Shown: positions 1 through 6,606, counted from the stretch's first letter. The stretch is DNA of 8,441 nucleotides from an uncultured Corynebacterium sp. (GCF_943912665.1 NZ_CALTVG010000077.1:1-8441); one strand, 5' to 3'. Numbers and translations are program-made. Notes: generated by a model not told the origin, from the letters alone.

Positions 1-361
1 TGAGGTTCCGGTTAATGGTCACAAGAAGGGCCAGGACGACAACAACTCGGATAAGGCTCCGGCTACCTCTGTTGATGATTCCGGTGTGAAGCCGGTTGAG
101 CCGACTGCTGATGAGCAGGATTCTGGCATCAAGGTTTCTAACCCTGATGATGACACGAAGGTGTCTGCTAAGGATGAGGACGGTAAGGACGTTCCGGCCA
201 AGATTGATGACAACGGCAATGTTGTTGTTACTCCGGGTGAGGATGTCGATGGTCCGATTACCGTGACTGTTGAGGATCCGGATCTTGATGGTGGTAAGGC
301 CGTGGTTGAGGTTCCGGTTAATGGTCACAAGAAGGGCCAGGACGACAACAACTCGGATAAG
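1..361 (+). repeat. Tandem 306-bp (102-residue) module in the surface protein
   Basis: Bases 1-55 are identical to bases 307-361, giving a period of 306 bp. One full module (56-361) is visible, together with the last 55 bases of the module before it. The module encodes a beta-rich acidic domain containing DGPITVTVEDPD and EVPVNGHKKG. Exact identity at nucleotide level suggests recent duplication or homogenisation. The array must continue upstream, by an unknown number of copies. Confidence 0.9.
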
Positions 362-2218
362 ACCGAAGAGCCGGGTACCAACCCGACCACTCCGGAAGGC
401 CCGAAGGATACCGATGGTGACGGCATCCCGGATTCTGAGGACACCGACGATGACAACGATGGTGTCAACGATAAGGATGAAGAGGCTGCTGGCCTGGATC
501 CGAAGAACCCGGATTCTGATGGTGACGGCACCAAGGACGGCGACGAGGACGCCGATGGCGATGGCAAGACCAACGCTGAGGAGTCTGACGCTGATTCTGA
601 CAAGATCACCGATAAGGACGGCGATAAGAAGGCCGACCTGATTGATGAGGACAACGAGGATGGTCCGACCGGTGACAAGGACGGCGACGGCATCGAGAAC
701 AAGGATGATGCTGATGCTGACGGCGACGGTGTCAACAACGATGACGAGAAGGAAATCGGCACTGACCCGCTGAAGACCGACTCTGATGGTGATGGCAAGT
801 CTGACGGTGAAGAGGACTACGACAAGGACGGTAAGTCCAACGCTGAGGAGTCCGATGTTCCGGAAGATGGTCGCGCTGACGACACCGACAACGACGGCCT
901 GGGTAACCCGGGCGTAACCGACAAGGGCGTCAACGGTAATGGCGAGGAGCCGAACGGCACCCCGGATATCCGTGAGACTGACACCGAAGAAGTTGCGCCG
1001 AAGGATACTGACGGTGACGGCATCCCGGATTCCGAGGACACCGACGATGACAATGACGGTGTCAACGATAAGGATGAAGAGGCTGCTGGCCTGGACCCGA
1101 AGAACCCGGATTCTGATGGTGACGGCACCAAGGACGGTGACGAGGACACCGATGGCGATGGCAAGTCCAACGCTGAGGAGTCTGACGCTGATTCTGACAA
1201 GATCACCGATAAGGACGGCAACGGTGTTGCTGACTTGACGGAGAAGGACACCGACGGTGACGGCATCCCGGATTCCGAGGACACCGACATTGATGGCGAT
1301 GGCGTCAACAATGAGGATGAGAAGGCTGCTGGCCTCGACCCGGAGAAGAAGGATTCCGACGGCAACGGTGTTGAGGACGGTCAGGAGGACTCCGACGATG
1401 ACGGCATCAAGAATGCTGACGAGTCGGATGAGAACTCCAAGACCATCACCGACAAGAACGACAACGGTGTTGCTGACCTGACGGAGAAGCCGGATGACGC
1501 TGCCGAGAAGCCGTCCATCGACGCTGGCTCTGCCACCGACAAGGTTGTTGCTGACGGTGAGTCCCACGAGCTGGATGACACCGTCAAGAACCCGACCGAG
1601 GGCATGACTGGTGAGGTCATCGGTGATAACGGCAAGGCTATCGACGGTGCAGAGGTCACTGTTGACCCGGAGACCGGCGAGATTTCTGTGACCGTCCCGG
1701 AGGGCACCAAGGCCCAGAACGCCACCGTTGAGGTCAAGGACAAGGACGGCAAGAAGGTCGGTGACATCGACATCGAGATCACCGAGCCGAAGGACAACAC
1801 CGGCACCGGCGCCGCCGCTGGTGACGACGAGGGTGACGAGAGCCTGTCCTCCAAGATTGGTGAGCGTTGCTTGGCTACCGGCCTGGGCGCTGGCATCCCG
1901 CTGCTGTTCCTGATTCCGGTCGGTCTGGCTTCCCAGCTCAACATTCCGGGTCTGAAGGAGTTCGTGGCTCCGATTGATGCTCAGATTCAGGCACTGAACA
2001 CCCAGCTGCAGAAGCAGGCTGGCATCTTCCAGGGCCCGCTGGCTGGTCAGGCTGCTGCGTTTGATGCTCAGCTGAAGCGCTTCGGTCTGAACGCTAGCTC
2101 CCTCGCCCTGATTGCTGCTGGTGCGCTGGCTATTGGCCTCATCGCTGATGCCTGCACCCCGGGTGCTGGTTCTTCGGACGGTTCCTCCGATGGTTCCTCT
2201 GAGGGTTCTTCCAAGTAA
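1..2218 (+). CDS. Large acidic repeat-rich surface protein, 5' end outside window
   Basis: The reading frame is open from base 2 to the TAA at 2216-2218 (738 visible residues), so the start lies upstream. In order, counting residues from the window edge: the end of one repeat module (1-18); a full 102-residue Rib/Ig-like module (19-120); a very acidic region (about 121-500) with some twenty DxDxDG-type motifs such as DTDGDGIPDSED, typical of thrombospondin type 3 or calcium-binding repeats; a second Rib/Ig-like beta domain (about 505-595); an acidic linker; and a C-terminal domain (about 618-725) with two hydrophobic segments around a glutamine-rich amphipathic stretch. A Ser/Gly/Asp tail (SSDGSSDGSSEGSSK) ends it. 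Cysteines at 623 and 718 flank the C-terminal domain and could pair. No LPXTG is present, so sortase anchoring is unlikely; retention by the hydrophobic domain in the membrane or mycomembrane is inferred. The role is probably adhesion or a cell-surface stalk, with calcium stiffening the repeats. The domain types are fairly sure; the function is not. Confidence 0.85.
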   Translation, partial: EVPVNGHKKGQDDNNSDKAPATSVDDSGVKPVEPTADEQDSGIKVSNPDDDTKVSAKDEDGKDVPAKIDDNGNVVVTPGEDVDGPITVTVEDPDLDGGKAVVEVPVNGHKKGQDDNNSDKTEEPGTNPTTPEGPKDTDGDGIPDSEDTDDDNDGVNDKDEEAAGLDPKNPDSDGDGTKDGDEDADGDGKTNAEESDADSDKITDKDGDKKADLIDEDNEDGPTGDKDGDGIENKDDADADGDGVNNDDEKEIGTDPLKTDSDGDGKSDGEEDYDKDGKSNAEESDVPEDGRADDTDNDGLGNPGVTDKGVNGNGEEPNGTPDIRETDTEEVAPKDTDGDGIPDSEDTDDDNDGVNDKDEEAAGLDPKNPDSDGDGTKDGDEDTDGDGKSNAEESDADSDKITDKDGNGVADLTEKDTDGDGIPDSEDTDIDGDGVNNEDEKAAGLDPEKKDSDGNGVEDGQEDSDDDGIKNADESDENSKTITDKNDNGVADLTEKPDDAAEKPSIDAGSATDKVVADGESHELDDTVKNPTEGMTGEVIGDNGKAIDGAEVTVDPETGEISVTVPEGTKAQNATVEVKDKDGKKVGDIDIEITEPKDNTGTGAAAGDDEGDESLSSKIGERCLATGLGAGIPLLFLIPVGLASQLNIPGLKEFVAPIDAQIQALNTQLQKQAGIFQGPLAGQAAAFDAQLKRFGLNASSLALIAAGALAIGLIADACTPGAGSSDGSSDGSSEGSSK
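404..1219 (+). repeat. Internal direct duplication of a 73-residue calcium-binding segment
   Basis: Bases 404-622 reappear at 1001-1219, an offset of 597 bp (199 residues), with about nine mismatches. Only two of these change the protein (Ala to Thr and Thr to Ser in the DxDGDGKxNAEE motif). Each copy starts with KDTDGDGIPDSED and ends in DKITDKDG. A shorter third relative starts at 1246. The duplicated units show how the acidic stalk grew by in-frame duplication. Confidence 0.85.
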
Positions 2219-2233
2219 GAGGAGCAACAGGCT

Positions 2234-2281
2234 GCGCCACCTGTGATGGCGCCGCCGTTCGGGAAGGGCGTTATCTTCCCG
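2234..2281 (+). terminator. Two short hairpins after the surface protein gene
   Basis: GCGCCA (2234-2239) pairs with TGGCGC (2247-2252) across a 7-base loop. CGGGAAG (2260-2266) pairs with CTTCCCG (2275-2281) across an 8-base loop. They lie 16-63 bases after the stop codon, where transcript ends are expected. No T run follows, so this would be a weak terminator or only a 3'-end stabiliser. Confidence 0.4.
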
Positions 2282-2391
2282 CTCCTTAAAGTCGAAGGGA
2301 TTTCCAGTAGTTCCGCAGTCACGGCGTTGCTGTGGCGGCGGGGGCTGCACACTATGGCCTTTAACTACTGCCTCTCACTGTTTGAGTAGGG

Positions 2392-2441
2392 ACGGTTCGC
2401 GTAGGGGAAGAGCATATGCTACTTTCCTAACGCGTAACCGT
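2392..2441. repeat. 50-base imperfect palindrome
   Basis: The left arm ACGGTTCGCGT (2392-2402) matches the right arm at 2430-2441 (AACGCGTAACCGT, read on the other strand), apart from one extra base. Inside it AGGGGAAG faces CTTTCCT, with G-T pairs and single-base bulges. The centre is the perfect palindrome AGCATATGCT (2411-2420). The right arm carries about three single-base insertions relative to the left. It could be an RNA hairpin, a DNA operator, or a relic of a palindromic repeat element. Confidence 0.65.
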
Positions 2442-2600
2442 TCTGTTATCCTCTCGAAGAATAATTTGCATAGAGTTAATTCTGCTGAAATACAGTAACG
2501 ATATTTCAATACAGACTTGGGGCTTTCGAGAAGCTTTTCCTTTCCTTAAGCACTACACGAGAGTTCCCTTGGTGGCCGGCGCACTTAGAACCGGTCTCAG

Positions 2601-2650
2601 AGTGCCCCGTCGCGTAGGTCAGAGGACGCGACGGGGCACTGCGCAGTTTT
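2601..2650 (+). terminator. Strong GC-rich hairpin followed by TTTT
   Basis: AGTGCCCCGTCGCG (2601-2614) is perfectly complementary to CGCGACGGGGCACT (2627-2640), giving 14 bp with a 12-base loop. TTTT follows at 2647-2650 after GCGCAG. The stem is strong but the T run is short and begins six bases after the stem. On the reverse strand no T run follows, so the + strand is favoured. No recognised gene ends just before it: the surface gene stops about 380 bases upstream. It may end an unannotated transcript or act as a back-up terminator. Confidence 0.6.
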
Positions 2651-2949
2651 CTGGCGTTCGGGGCTGGTCCCGGGTCGCTAGAAGTGGGGGAGTTGGGCTG
2701 GTCCCGGTAGACGTCGGCAAGCACATGCGTATCGGTAGTCTCGTTAGGCTGCGGGGAGCGGTGGCTGTTGCTGGGCGGACGCGAATACTGAGTGGTGTGG
2801 GCGCGCGGGCGCTTGCTAAGCTGTGGATGCTTTTTCGAAGTGTTCTTTCACTGGCTGTCGGCTTTCCTTGGGGAGGCGGTGCAGCCAATCAATTTTAACG
2901 TCACGGGTGCTTTTCCTGAACGCTTTGTGCTGTGTGCGCGGCTGCGCAT

Positions 2950-3036
2950 GCGGGCACGAGGGGTGTTAGGGGAGGCTGAGACGCCGCGGGAGCGGTGAAC
3001 CGTCGAACCTGATCCGGGTAATGCCGGCGAGAGGGA
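2950..3036 (+). promoter_or_regulatory. TPP riboswitch (THI element)
   Basis: The conserved TPP aptamer cores are present in order: GGGGTGTT (2960-2967), CTGAGA (2976-2981), GAACCTGAT (3005-3013), CCGGGTAATGCCGG (3014-3027) and GCGAGAGGGA (3027-3036). CGCCGC and GCGGTG form the stem between the cores. The element sits directly upstream of ykoE. The Shine-Dalgarno sequence GGGAGG (3033-3038) overlaps the aptamer's 3' end and lies 4 bases before the ATG at 3043. No separate terminator hairpin is visible. Ligand binding therefore probably hides the ribosome-binding site directly and lowers translation when thiamine pyrophosphate is plentiful. The left boundary is approximate. Confidence 0.93.
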
Positions 3037-3042
3037 GGAAAA

Positions 3043-3669
3043 ATGAATTCTGTATCTACTACCGGTGCCGCAGGTGCCACGCCGCAGCGCAGCCTGAACT
3101 GGCGCATCGTGGACATCGTGGTGGCATCCGTGCTCGGTGTGGCCTGTGGCCTCGTGTTCTTTGTGTGGAACACGGTGGGCTACGCCTGGTTCCAGGCCAT
3201 GGACGCGCTCACGCCGGGTCTGGGCGGAATCGCCACGGGTATCTGGCTCATCGGTGGTGTGATCGGCGGGCTGGTTATCCGCAAGCCGGGTGCGGCGCTG
3301 TACGTGGAGTTGATTGCCGCGGTTGTCTCCACCCTGCTGGGCTCGCAGTGGAGTATTAGTACTGTGTACTCCGGCATCGCGCAGGGCATCGGTGTGGAGA
3401 TCGTCCTCGCTATCTTCCTCTACCGCCGCTTCGGGTTGGGGGTAGCCATGCTGGGTGGCATGGCGGCCGGCTGGGGCGCATTTGTCCTGGAGCTGTTTAC
3501 TTCCGGAAACCTGGGCAAGACGCTGCAGTTCAACATCATCTACTTCATTACCCTGAGCATCTCCGGAGCGATTCTGGCCGGAGCCGTGGGCTTCTTCGTG
3601 GTCAAGGCGCTGGCGAAGACCGGCGCGCTGGACCGCTTTGCGGTGGGCCGAGAACAGCACACCGTGTAG
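3043..3669 (+). CDS. ykoE: YkoE, substrate-binding (S) component of ECF thiamine/HMP transporter
   Basis: This is a 208-residue membrane protein with about six hydrophobic segments, roughly residues 20-43, 58-79, 84-100, 110-128, 130-152 and 163-190. The family-typical stretches RKPGAALYVE (80-89) and LLGSQW (98-103) are present. YkoE proteins bind thiamine or its hydroxymethylpyrimidine moiety within the membrane and dock on a shared energising module. Size and position, first behind a TPP riboswitch and followed by ykoD and ykoC, fit the family. The ATG at 3043 has GGGAGG 4 bases upstream, inside the riboswitch. The family assignment is firm. Whether the preferred substrate is intact thiamine or the pyrimidine cannot be read from the sequence. 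Confidence 0.93.
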   Translation: MNSVSTTGAAGATPQRSLNWRIVDIVVASVLGVACGLVFFVWNTVGYAWFQAMDALTPGLGGIATGIWLIGGVIGGLVIRKPGAALYVELIAAVVSTLLGSQWSISTVYSGIAQGIGVEIVLAIFLYRRFGLGVAMLGGMAAGWGAFVLELFTSGNLGKTLQFNIIYFITLSISGAILAGAVGFFVVKALAKTGALDRFAVGREQHTV

Positions 3670-3716
3670 GCGTCGCCCCGCATTCCCTGTATTTTCCTTT
3701 CACTCCTTTGTCACGG

Positions 3717-3740
3717 GTAGGCCAATCCCCTTGGGCCTAC
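3717..3740 (+). repeat. Hairpin in the ykoE-ykoD spacer
   Basis: GTAGGCC (3717-3723) pairs with GGCCTAC (3734-3740) around a 10-base loop, in the 103-base gap between ykoE and ykoD. A pyrimidine-rich stretch precedes it and no T run follows, so it is not an obvious terminator. It may adjust the ratio of YkoE to YkoD or protect an mRNA end. Confidence 0.4.
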
Positions 3741-3772
3741 GCGTGACTGTAACCCCCCTGTGCCTTAAGCCT

Positions 3773-5179
3773 ATGGAGAATTTTGTTGCCGGTGCTACGC
3801 GGATTTCTGCCCGCGGGTACGGCTGGACGCACGCTGGGCGCACCGCGCCGGCGCTGGCGGATATTGATCTGACCATCGAGCCGGGGGAGAAGGTGCTGCT
3901 GTGCGGCGACTCCGGCTCCGGAAAGTCCACGCTGCTCGCCGCCATCGCCGGCGTGCTGGGCGGGGACGATGAAGGTACTCGTGTCGGCGAAATCCTGCTG
4001 GAGGACTCCCACGGGCAGGTAGAACAGCCCGGCCGGACCATCCCGGTGGGTCTGGTGCTCCAGGACCCGGACTCCCAGGTCATTGCTGCCAGGGTTGGAG
4101 ATGACGTGGCTTTTGGCTGCGAGAACCTGGCCTACCCGCGCGAGGAGATCTGGCGGCGCGTCGGCGCGGCCCTGGATATGGTCGGTCCGTACGTCGACCT
4201 GGATTTTCCCACCGCGCAGCTCTCCGGCGGACAGAAGCAGCGCCTTGCCCTGGCGGGCGTCATTGCCATGGGCGCGGGCGTGGTGCTGCTGGATGAGCCC
4301 ACAGCCAACCTCGATCCGGAGGGTGCCCGCGAGGTCATCGAGGCAGTAGCCGCCATGGCGGAGCGCACGGGTGCCACACTCGTCGTGGTGGAGCACCAGC
4401 ACGCGGCGTGGCACGGGGTGCTCGACCGAGCTATCGAGCTCAGAGATGGACGCATCGTGGCGGATGGGCCGCTGGCGAGCGTCGTGGCGAACCGCACCGT
4501 GGCTGATCTACCGGAGGCGAGGGGCGTCGCCAAGCACAGCGAGGCTGCCCTGTGGAGTAGGGATCTGGTCACGCGCTTCGGGCCGCCGCGCAGCTTTAGC
4601 CTGCCGCGGGGTGCATCCACCGTGCTCACCGGGCCGAATGGTGCGGGCAAGACCACGTGGATGATGACCGTTGCGGGCCTGTTGCCAGCGGAGTCAGGCG
4701 AGATTGGCGTCGCAGACTTCGTGCGCCGGGGACTGAAGGGGGCACCGTTGACGTGGAAATCTAGGGAACTAGCGGACCGCATTGGGTTCGTCTTCCAGAA
4801 CCCAGAGCACCAGTTCGTCGCCCGCACCGTGGATGAGGAACTGCGCGTGGGGCCGAAAGTCATGCGCCGTGAAGCACCGGAGGCACGTATCGCGGAACTT
4901 GTGGAGTCACTCCGCTTGGGTCACCTGCTTAACGCCAACCCATTCACATTGTCCGGCGGGGAGAAGCGCCGCTTGTCCGTGGCGACAGCCCTGGTGAGTG
5001 CTCCGGAGGTGCTGCTTCTCGATGAACCCACTTTCGGCCAAGACCCCCGCACCTTCAGCGAGCTGGTATGGCTGCTGCGCCGCATGGCGGACGAGGGCAC
5101 GACGATTGCCTCAGTGACGCACGATCCGCTCTTCATCGCCGCCCTTGGCGACCACCGAGTGGAGGTGAGCCGTGGCTAA
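3773..5179 (+). CDS. ykoD: YkoD, double ABC ATPase of ECF transporter
   Basis: The protein has 468 residues with two fused ATP-binding cassette domains that power the YkoE-YkoC importer. Domain 1 has Walker A GDSGSGKST (45-53), Q-loop Gln97, signature LSGGQKQR (150-157), Walker B VVLLDEP (170-176) and switch His208. Domain 2 has Walker A GPNGAGKTT (287-295), Q-loop Gln342, signature LSGGEKRR (393-400), Walker B VLLLDEP (413-419) and switch His450. All catalytic motifs are intact in both halves. ATG 3773 is chosen because it starts just before the first cassette fold. The frame stays open to TTG 3638 inside ykoE, and an in-frame GTG at 3743 is an alternative. None of these has a clear ribosome-binding site, so the start is less sure than the function. 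Confidence 0.92.
   Translation: MENFVAGATRISARGYGWTHAGRTAPALADIDLTIEPGEKVLLCGDSGSGKSTLLAAIAGVLGGDDEGTRVGEILLEDSHGQVEQPGRTIPVGLVLQDPDSQVIAARVGDDVAFGCENLAYPREEIWRRVGAALDMVGPYVDLDFPTAQLSGGQKQRLALAGVIAMGAGVVLLDEPTANLDPEGAREVIEAVAAMAERTGATLVVVEHQHAAWHGVLDRAIELRDGRIVADGPLASVVANRTVADLPEARGVAKHSEAALWSRDLVTRFGPPRSFSLPRGASTVLTGPNGAGKTTWMMTVAGLLPAESGEIGVADFVRRGLKGAPLTWKSRELADRIGFVFQNPEHQFVARTVDEELRVGPKVMRREAPEARIAELVESLRLGHLLNANPFTLSGGEKRRLSVATALVSAPEVLLLDEPTFGQDPRTFSELVWLLRRMADEGTTIASVTHDPLFIAALGDHRVEVSRG
4521..4541 (+). repeat. 21-base segment of ykoD shared with the rpsG-fusA hairpin
   Basis: These 21 bases, in the region joining the two cassette domains (codons for GVAKHS), are identical to 7737-7757, which forms the 3' arm of the hairpin upstream of fusA. 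An imperfect relative (one mismatch and one extra base over about 18) lies at 2712-2729. The match is much longer than expected by chance in this much DNA, although the GC richness raises the odds somewhat. Confidence 0.7.
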
Positions 5180-5981
5180 TCCGACGTCCGTGAGTGCGAA
5201 GGGTGCGTCGCCCGCCGGTCTTCTCACCAGGGTGAACCCGCTGACTCGCATCTTCCTCATGTTTGCGTGGGTCAGCCCGCTGCTGCTGTCGGTGGACTGG
5301 GTCTCCGCGGCGGTCTCCCTGGGGCTGACGCTGCTGCTGGGGCCGTTGTGCGGGGTGTCCTGGCTGCGCATGGTCAAGGCCGCCTGGTTCCTCTTCCTTA
5401 TCGCCCCGATTTCAGGCATCTCGATGCTGCTCTACGGTGCCCCGGGTGGGCGCGAATACTTCACCCTGTGGCTCATCACGGTCAGCGATAACTCCATTGA
5501 ACTCGCCATCGCCATCACCCTGCGCGTGTTCGCGGTGGCGCTGCCCATGGTGGTGCTGGCCCGCGCGATCGACCCCACCGAGCTGGGCGACGCCCTCTCC
5601 CAAATCCTCAAGTTGCCTTCCCGCTTCGTCATCGGCGCGGTGGCGGGCGTGCGGATGATGACGCTGTTCAAGTCAGATTGGCAGTTCTTGGGCATGGCCC
5701 GGCGAGCGCGCGGCCTGACTGATGAGGGCCGCATTAAACACCTCATCACCATGTCCTTCGGGCTGCTGGTGTTGGCTTTGCGTCGCGGCGGCAAGCTCGC
5801 TACGGCGATGGAGGCGCGCGGCTTTGGGCGCACACCACCCGGTGGCGGGCAACGCACGTGGGCGCGCCCCTCGCGCCTTGCGGCGCGGGATTGGCTGGTC
5901 ATGGCCTTTGGCGTAGTGCTAGCCGCGCTTCCGGTGGTAGTTTCGGTGCTCAGCGGAGCCTGGAGATTCTTCGGGCTCTAA
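5172..5981 (+). CDS. ykoC: YkoC, transmembrane coupling (T) component of ECF transporter
   Basis: The protein has 269 residues and several hydrophobic segments, including about 27-60, 70-88, 111-131, 194-203 and 240-262. The two Ala-Arg-Gly signatures that couple T components to the ATPases are visible as ARRARG (176-181) and EARGFG (214-219). NPLTR near residue 22 is also typical. The GTG start at 5172 overlaps the end of ykoD by 8 bases, and GGAGG (5161-5165) lies 6 bases upstream inside ykoD. The two are therefore translationally coupled. With YkoE and YkoD it completes the transporter. Confidence 0.92.
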   Translation: MANPTSVSAKGASPAGLLTRVNPLTRIFLMFAWVSPLLLSVDWVSAAVSLGLTLLLGPLCGVSWLRMVKAAWFLFLIAPISGISMLLYGAPGGREYFTLWLITVSDNSIELAIAITLRVFAVALPMVVLARAIDPTELGDALSQILKLPSRFVIGAVAGVRMMTLFKSDWQFLGMARRARGLTDEGRIKHLITMSFGLLVLALRRGGKLATAMEARGFGRTPPGGGQRTWARPSRLAARDWLVMAFGVVLAALPVVVSVLSGAWRFFGL

Positions 5982-6023
5982 GGGCCAGAGCACGATTGAA
6001 CCCAGAAGTGGTGATGAACCCCC

Positions 6024-6593
6024 ATGCAGGACGCGCACGACGCCGACTACGACGACCAGCTAGAAAGGCTGCTGGAGGACGTGGTCAAGCTCGCGGCCTC
6101 CCGCAAGCGCCCCATGCGGCCGGTGACCGTGCTGATCGACGGCCCCTCGGGCGCCGGCAAGACCTGGGCATCGGCGTCCCTGGCGGACCGCACCGGCTGG
6201 CGCGTAGTACACCTCGACGAGTTCTACCCGGGCTGGCGCGGGCTGGAAGAGGGCTCCGCCATGGTGGCCGAACAGGTCCTGCGGGAAAACAACCCGGGCT
6301 ACTGGCGCTGGGACTGGGAGGCCAACGCCCCGAAGGACTGGGCCAGCTTGGATGTGCGCGACGACCTGATTGTCGAAGGCGTCGGGTCAGTCACCGAGGC
6401 CAACATTGCCGCCGCCCGTGAGCGTGGCTCCGTGGTCACCGTGCGCATCGACGGCCCGCGCGAGCTGCGCCGCGAGCGCGCCTTGCAACGCGATCCGGAC
6501 TACGAAGAATGGTTCGAGACCTGGGAAGAGCAGGAAAAGCAGTACTTTTCTCACCAGGCTGCCCAAGCCGATCTGTCCTGGGAGTGGAGCTAG
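6024..6593 (+). CDS. Small P-loop kinase-like protein (uridine kinase-like fold)
   Basis: The protein has 189 residues and is soluble. Walker A GPSGAGKT lies at 40-47, followed by HLDEFYPGW (63-71) with an Asp-Glu pair placed as in nucleoside and uridine kinases. A Walker B-like LIVEGVGS (115-122) and an Arg-rich lid RRERALQRD (149-157) follow. The N-terminal 30 residues are acidic and helical-looking; the C-terminus has many Glu and Trp residues. It lies 42 bases after ykoC on the same strand, so it could share the TPP-controlled transcript. Phosphorylation of a nucleoside-like or thiamine-related molecule is only an inference, since the substrate cannot be read from sequence. The ATG at 6024 is the first good start, with only a weak purine-rich site (GGTGAT) upstream. 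Confidence 0.85.
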   Translation: MQDAHDADYDDQLERLLEDVVKLAASRKRPMRPVTVLIDGPSGAGKTWASASLADRTGWRVVHLDEFYPGWRGLEEGSAMVAEQVLRENNPGYWRWDWEANAPKDWASLDVRDDLIVEGVGSVTEANIAAARERGSVVTVRIDGPRELRRERALQRDPDYEEWFETWEEQEKQYFSHQAAQADLSWEWS

Positions 6594-6606
6594 CGGGATC
6601 GGGGAT

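Larger units (their letters stand above)
2219..2949. other. Long intergenic region with inverted repeats and no convincing gene
   Basis: No reading frame here has a plausible start, ribosome-binding site and protein-like composition. The stretch holds two short hairpins just after the surface gene, a 50-base imperfect palindrome at 2392-2441, and an AT-rich segment at about 2450-2516 that stands out from the GC-rich surroundings. It also has a strong terminator-like hairpin at 2601-2650 and a 13-base direct repeat (2661-2673 and 2695-2707). The last 300 bases before the riboswitch are rich in G and T on this strand. An AT-rich patch at about 2889-2901, containing TAACGT, could hold the riboswitch promoter, but no -35 box fits well. 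Confidence 0.6.

Noticed and set aside
325..1944. Long open frames on the reverse strand (325-798, 817-1365, 1381-1944)
   Set aside because: They are Ser/Pro-rich shadows of the Asp/Gly-rich repeat codons of the surface protein and have no plausible start signals.
2506..2898. Open frames in the spacer on both strands (2506-2724 minus, 2569-2898 plus, 2619-2888 minus)
   Set aside because: They have low-complexity basic composition, TTG or unsupported starts and no ribosome-binding site, and they run across the 14-bp inverted repeat.
2219..2949. tRNA gene or CRISPR array in the long spacer
   Set aside because: No T-arm or cloverleaf pattern was found by eye, and there is no set of regularly spaced repeats.
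2848..3660. 270-residue open frame on the reverse strand across ykoE
   Set aside because: It is antisense to a clear YkoE membrane protein and its composition (His, Gln, Arg) is typical of shadow frames in GC-rich DNA.
3638..3772. Upstream TTG start for ykoD
   Set aside because: It would overlap the end of ykoE and add 45 residues before the first ATPase domain with no domain character and no ribosome-binding site.
3737..4863. Reverse-strand open frames inside ykoD (3737-4414 and 4132-4863)
   Set aside because: ykoD carries two complete ABC cassettes in the forward frame, so these are shadows.
5858..6421. 187-residue forward frame overlapping ykoC and the kinase-like gene
   Set aside because: It is Arg/Gly-rich, out of frame with both motif-supported genes, and overlaps each of them.
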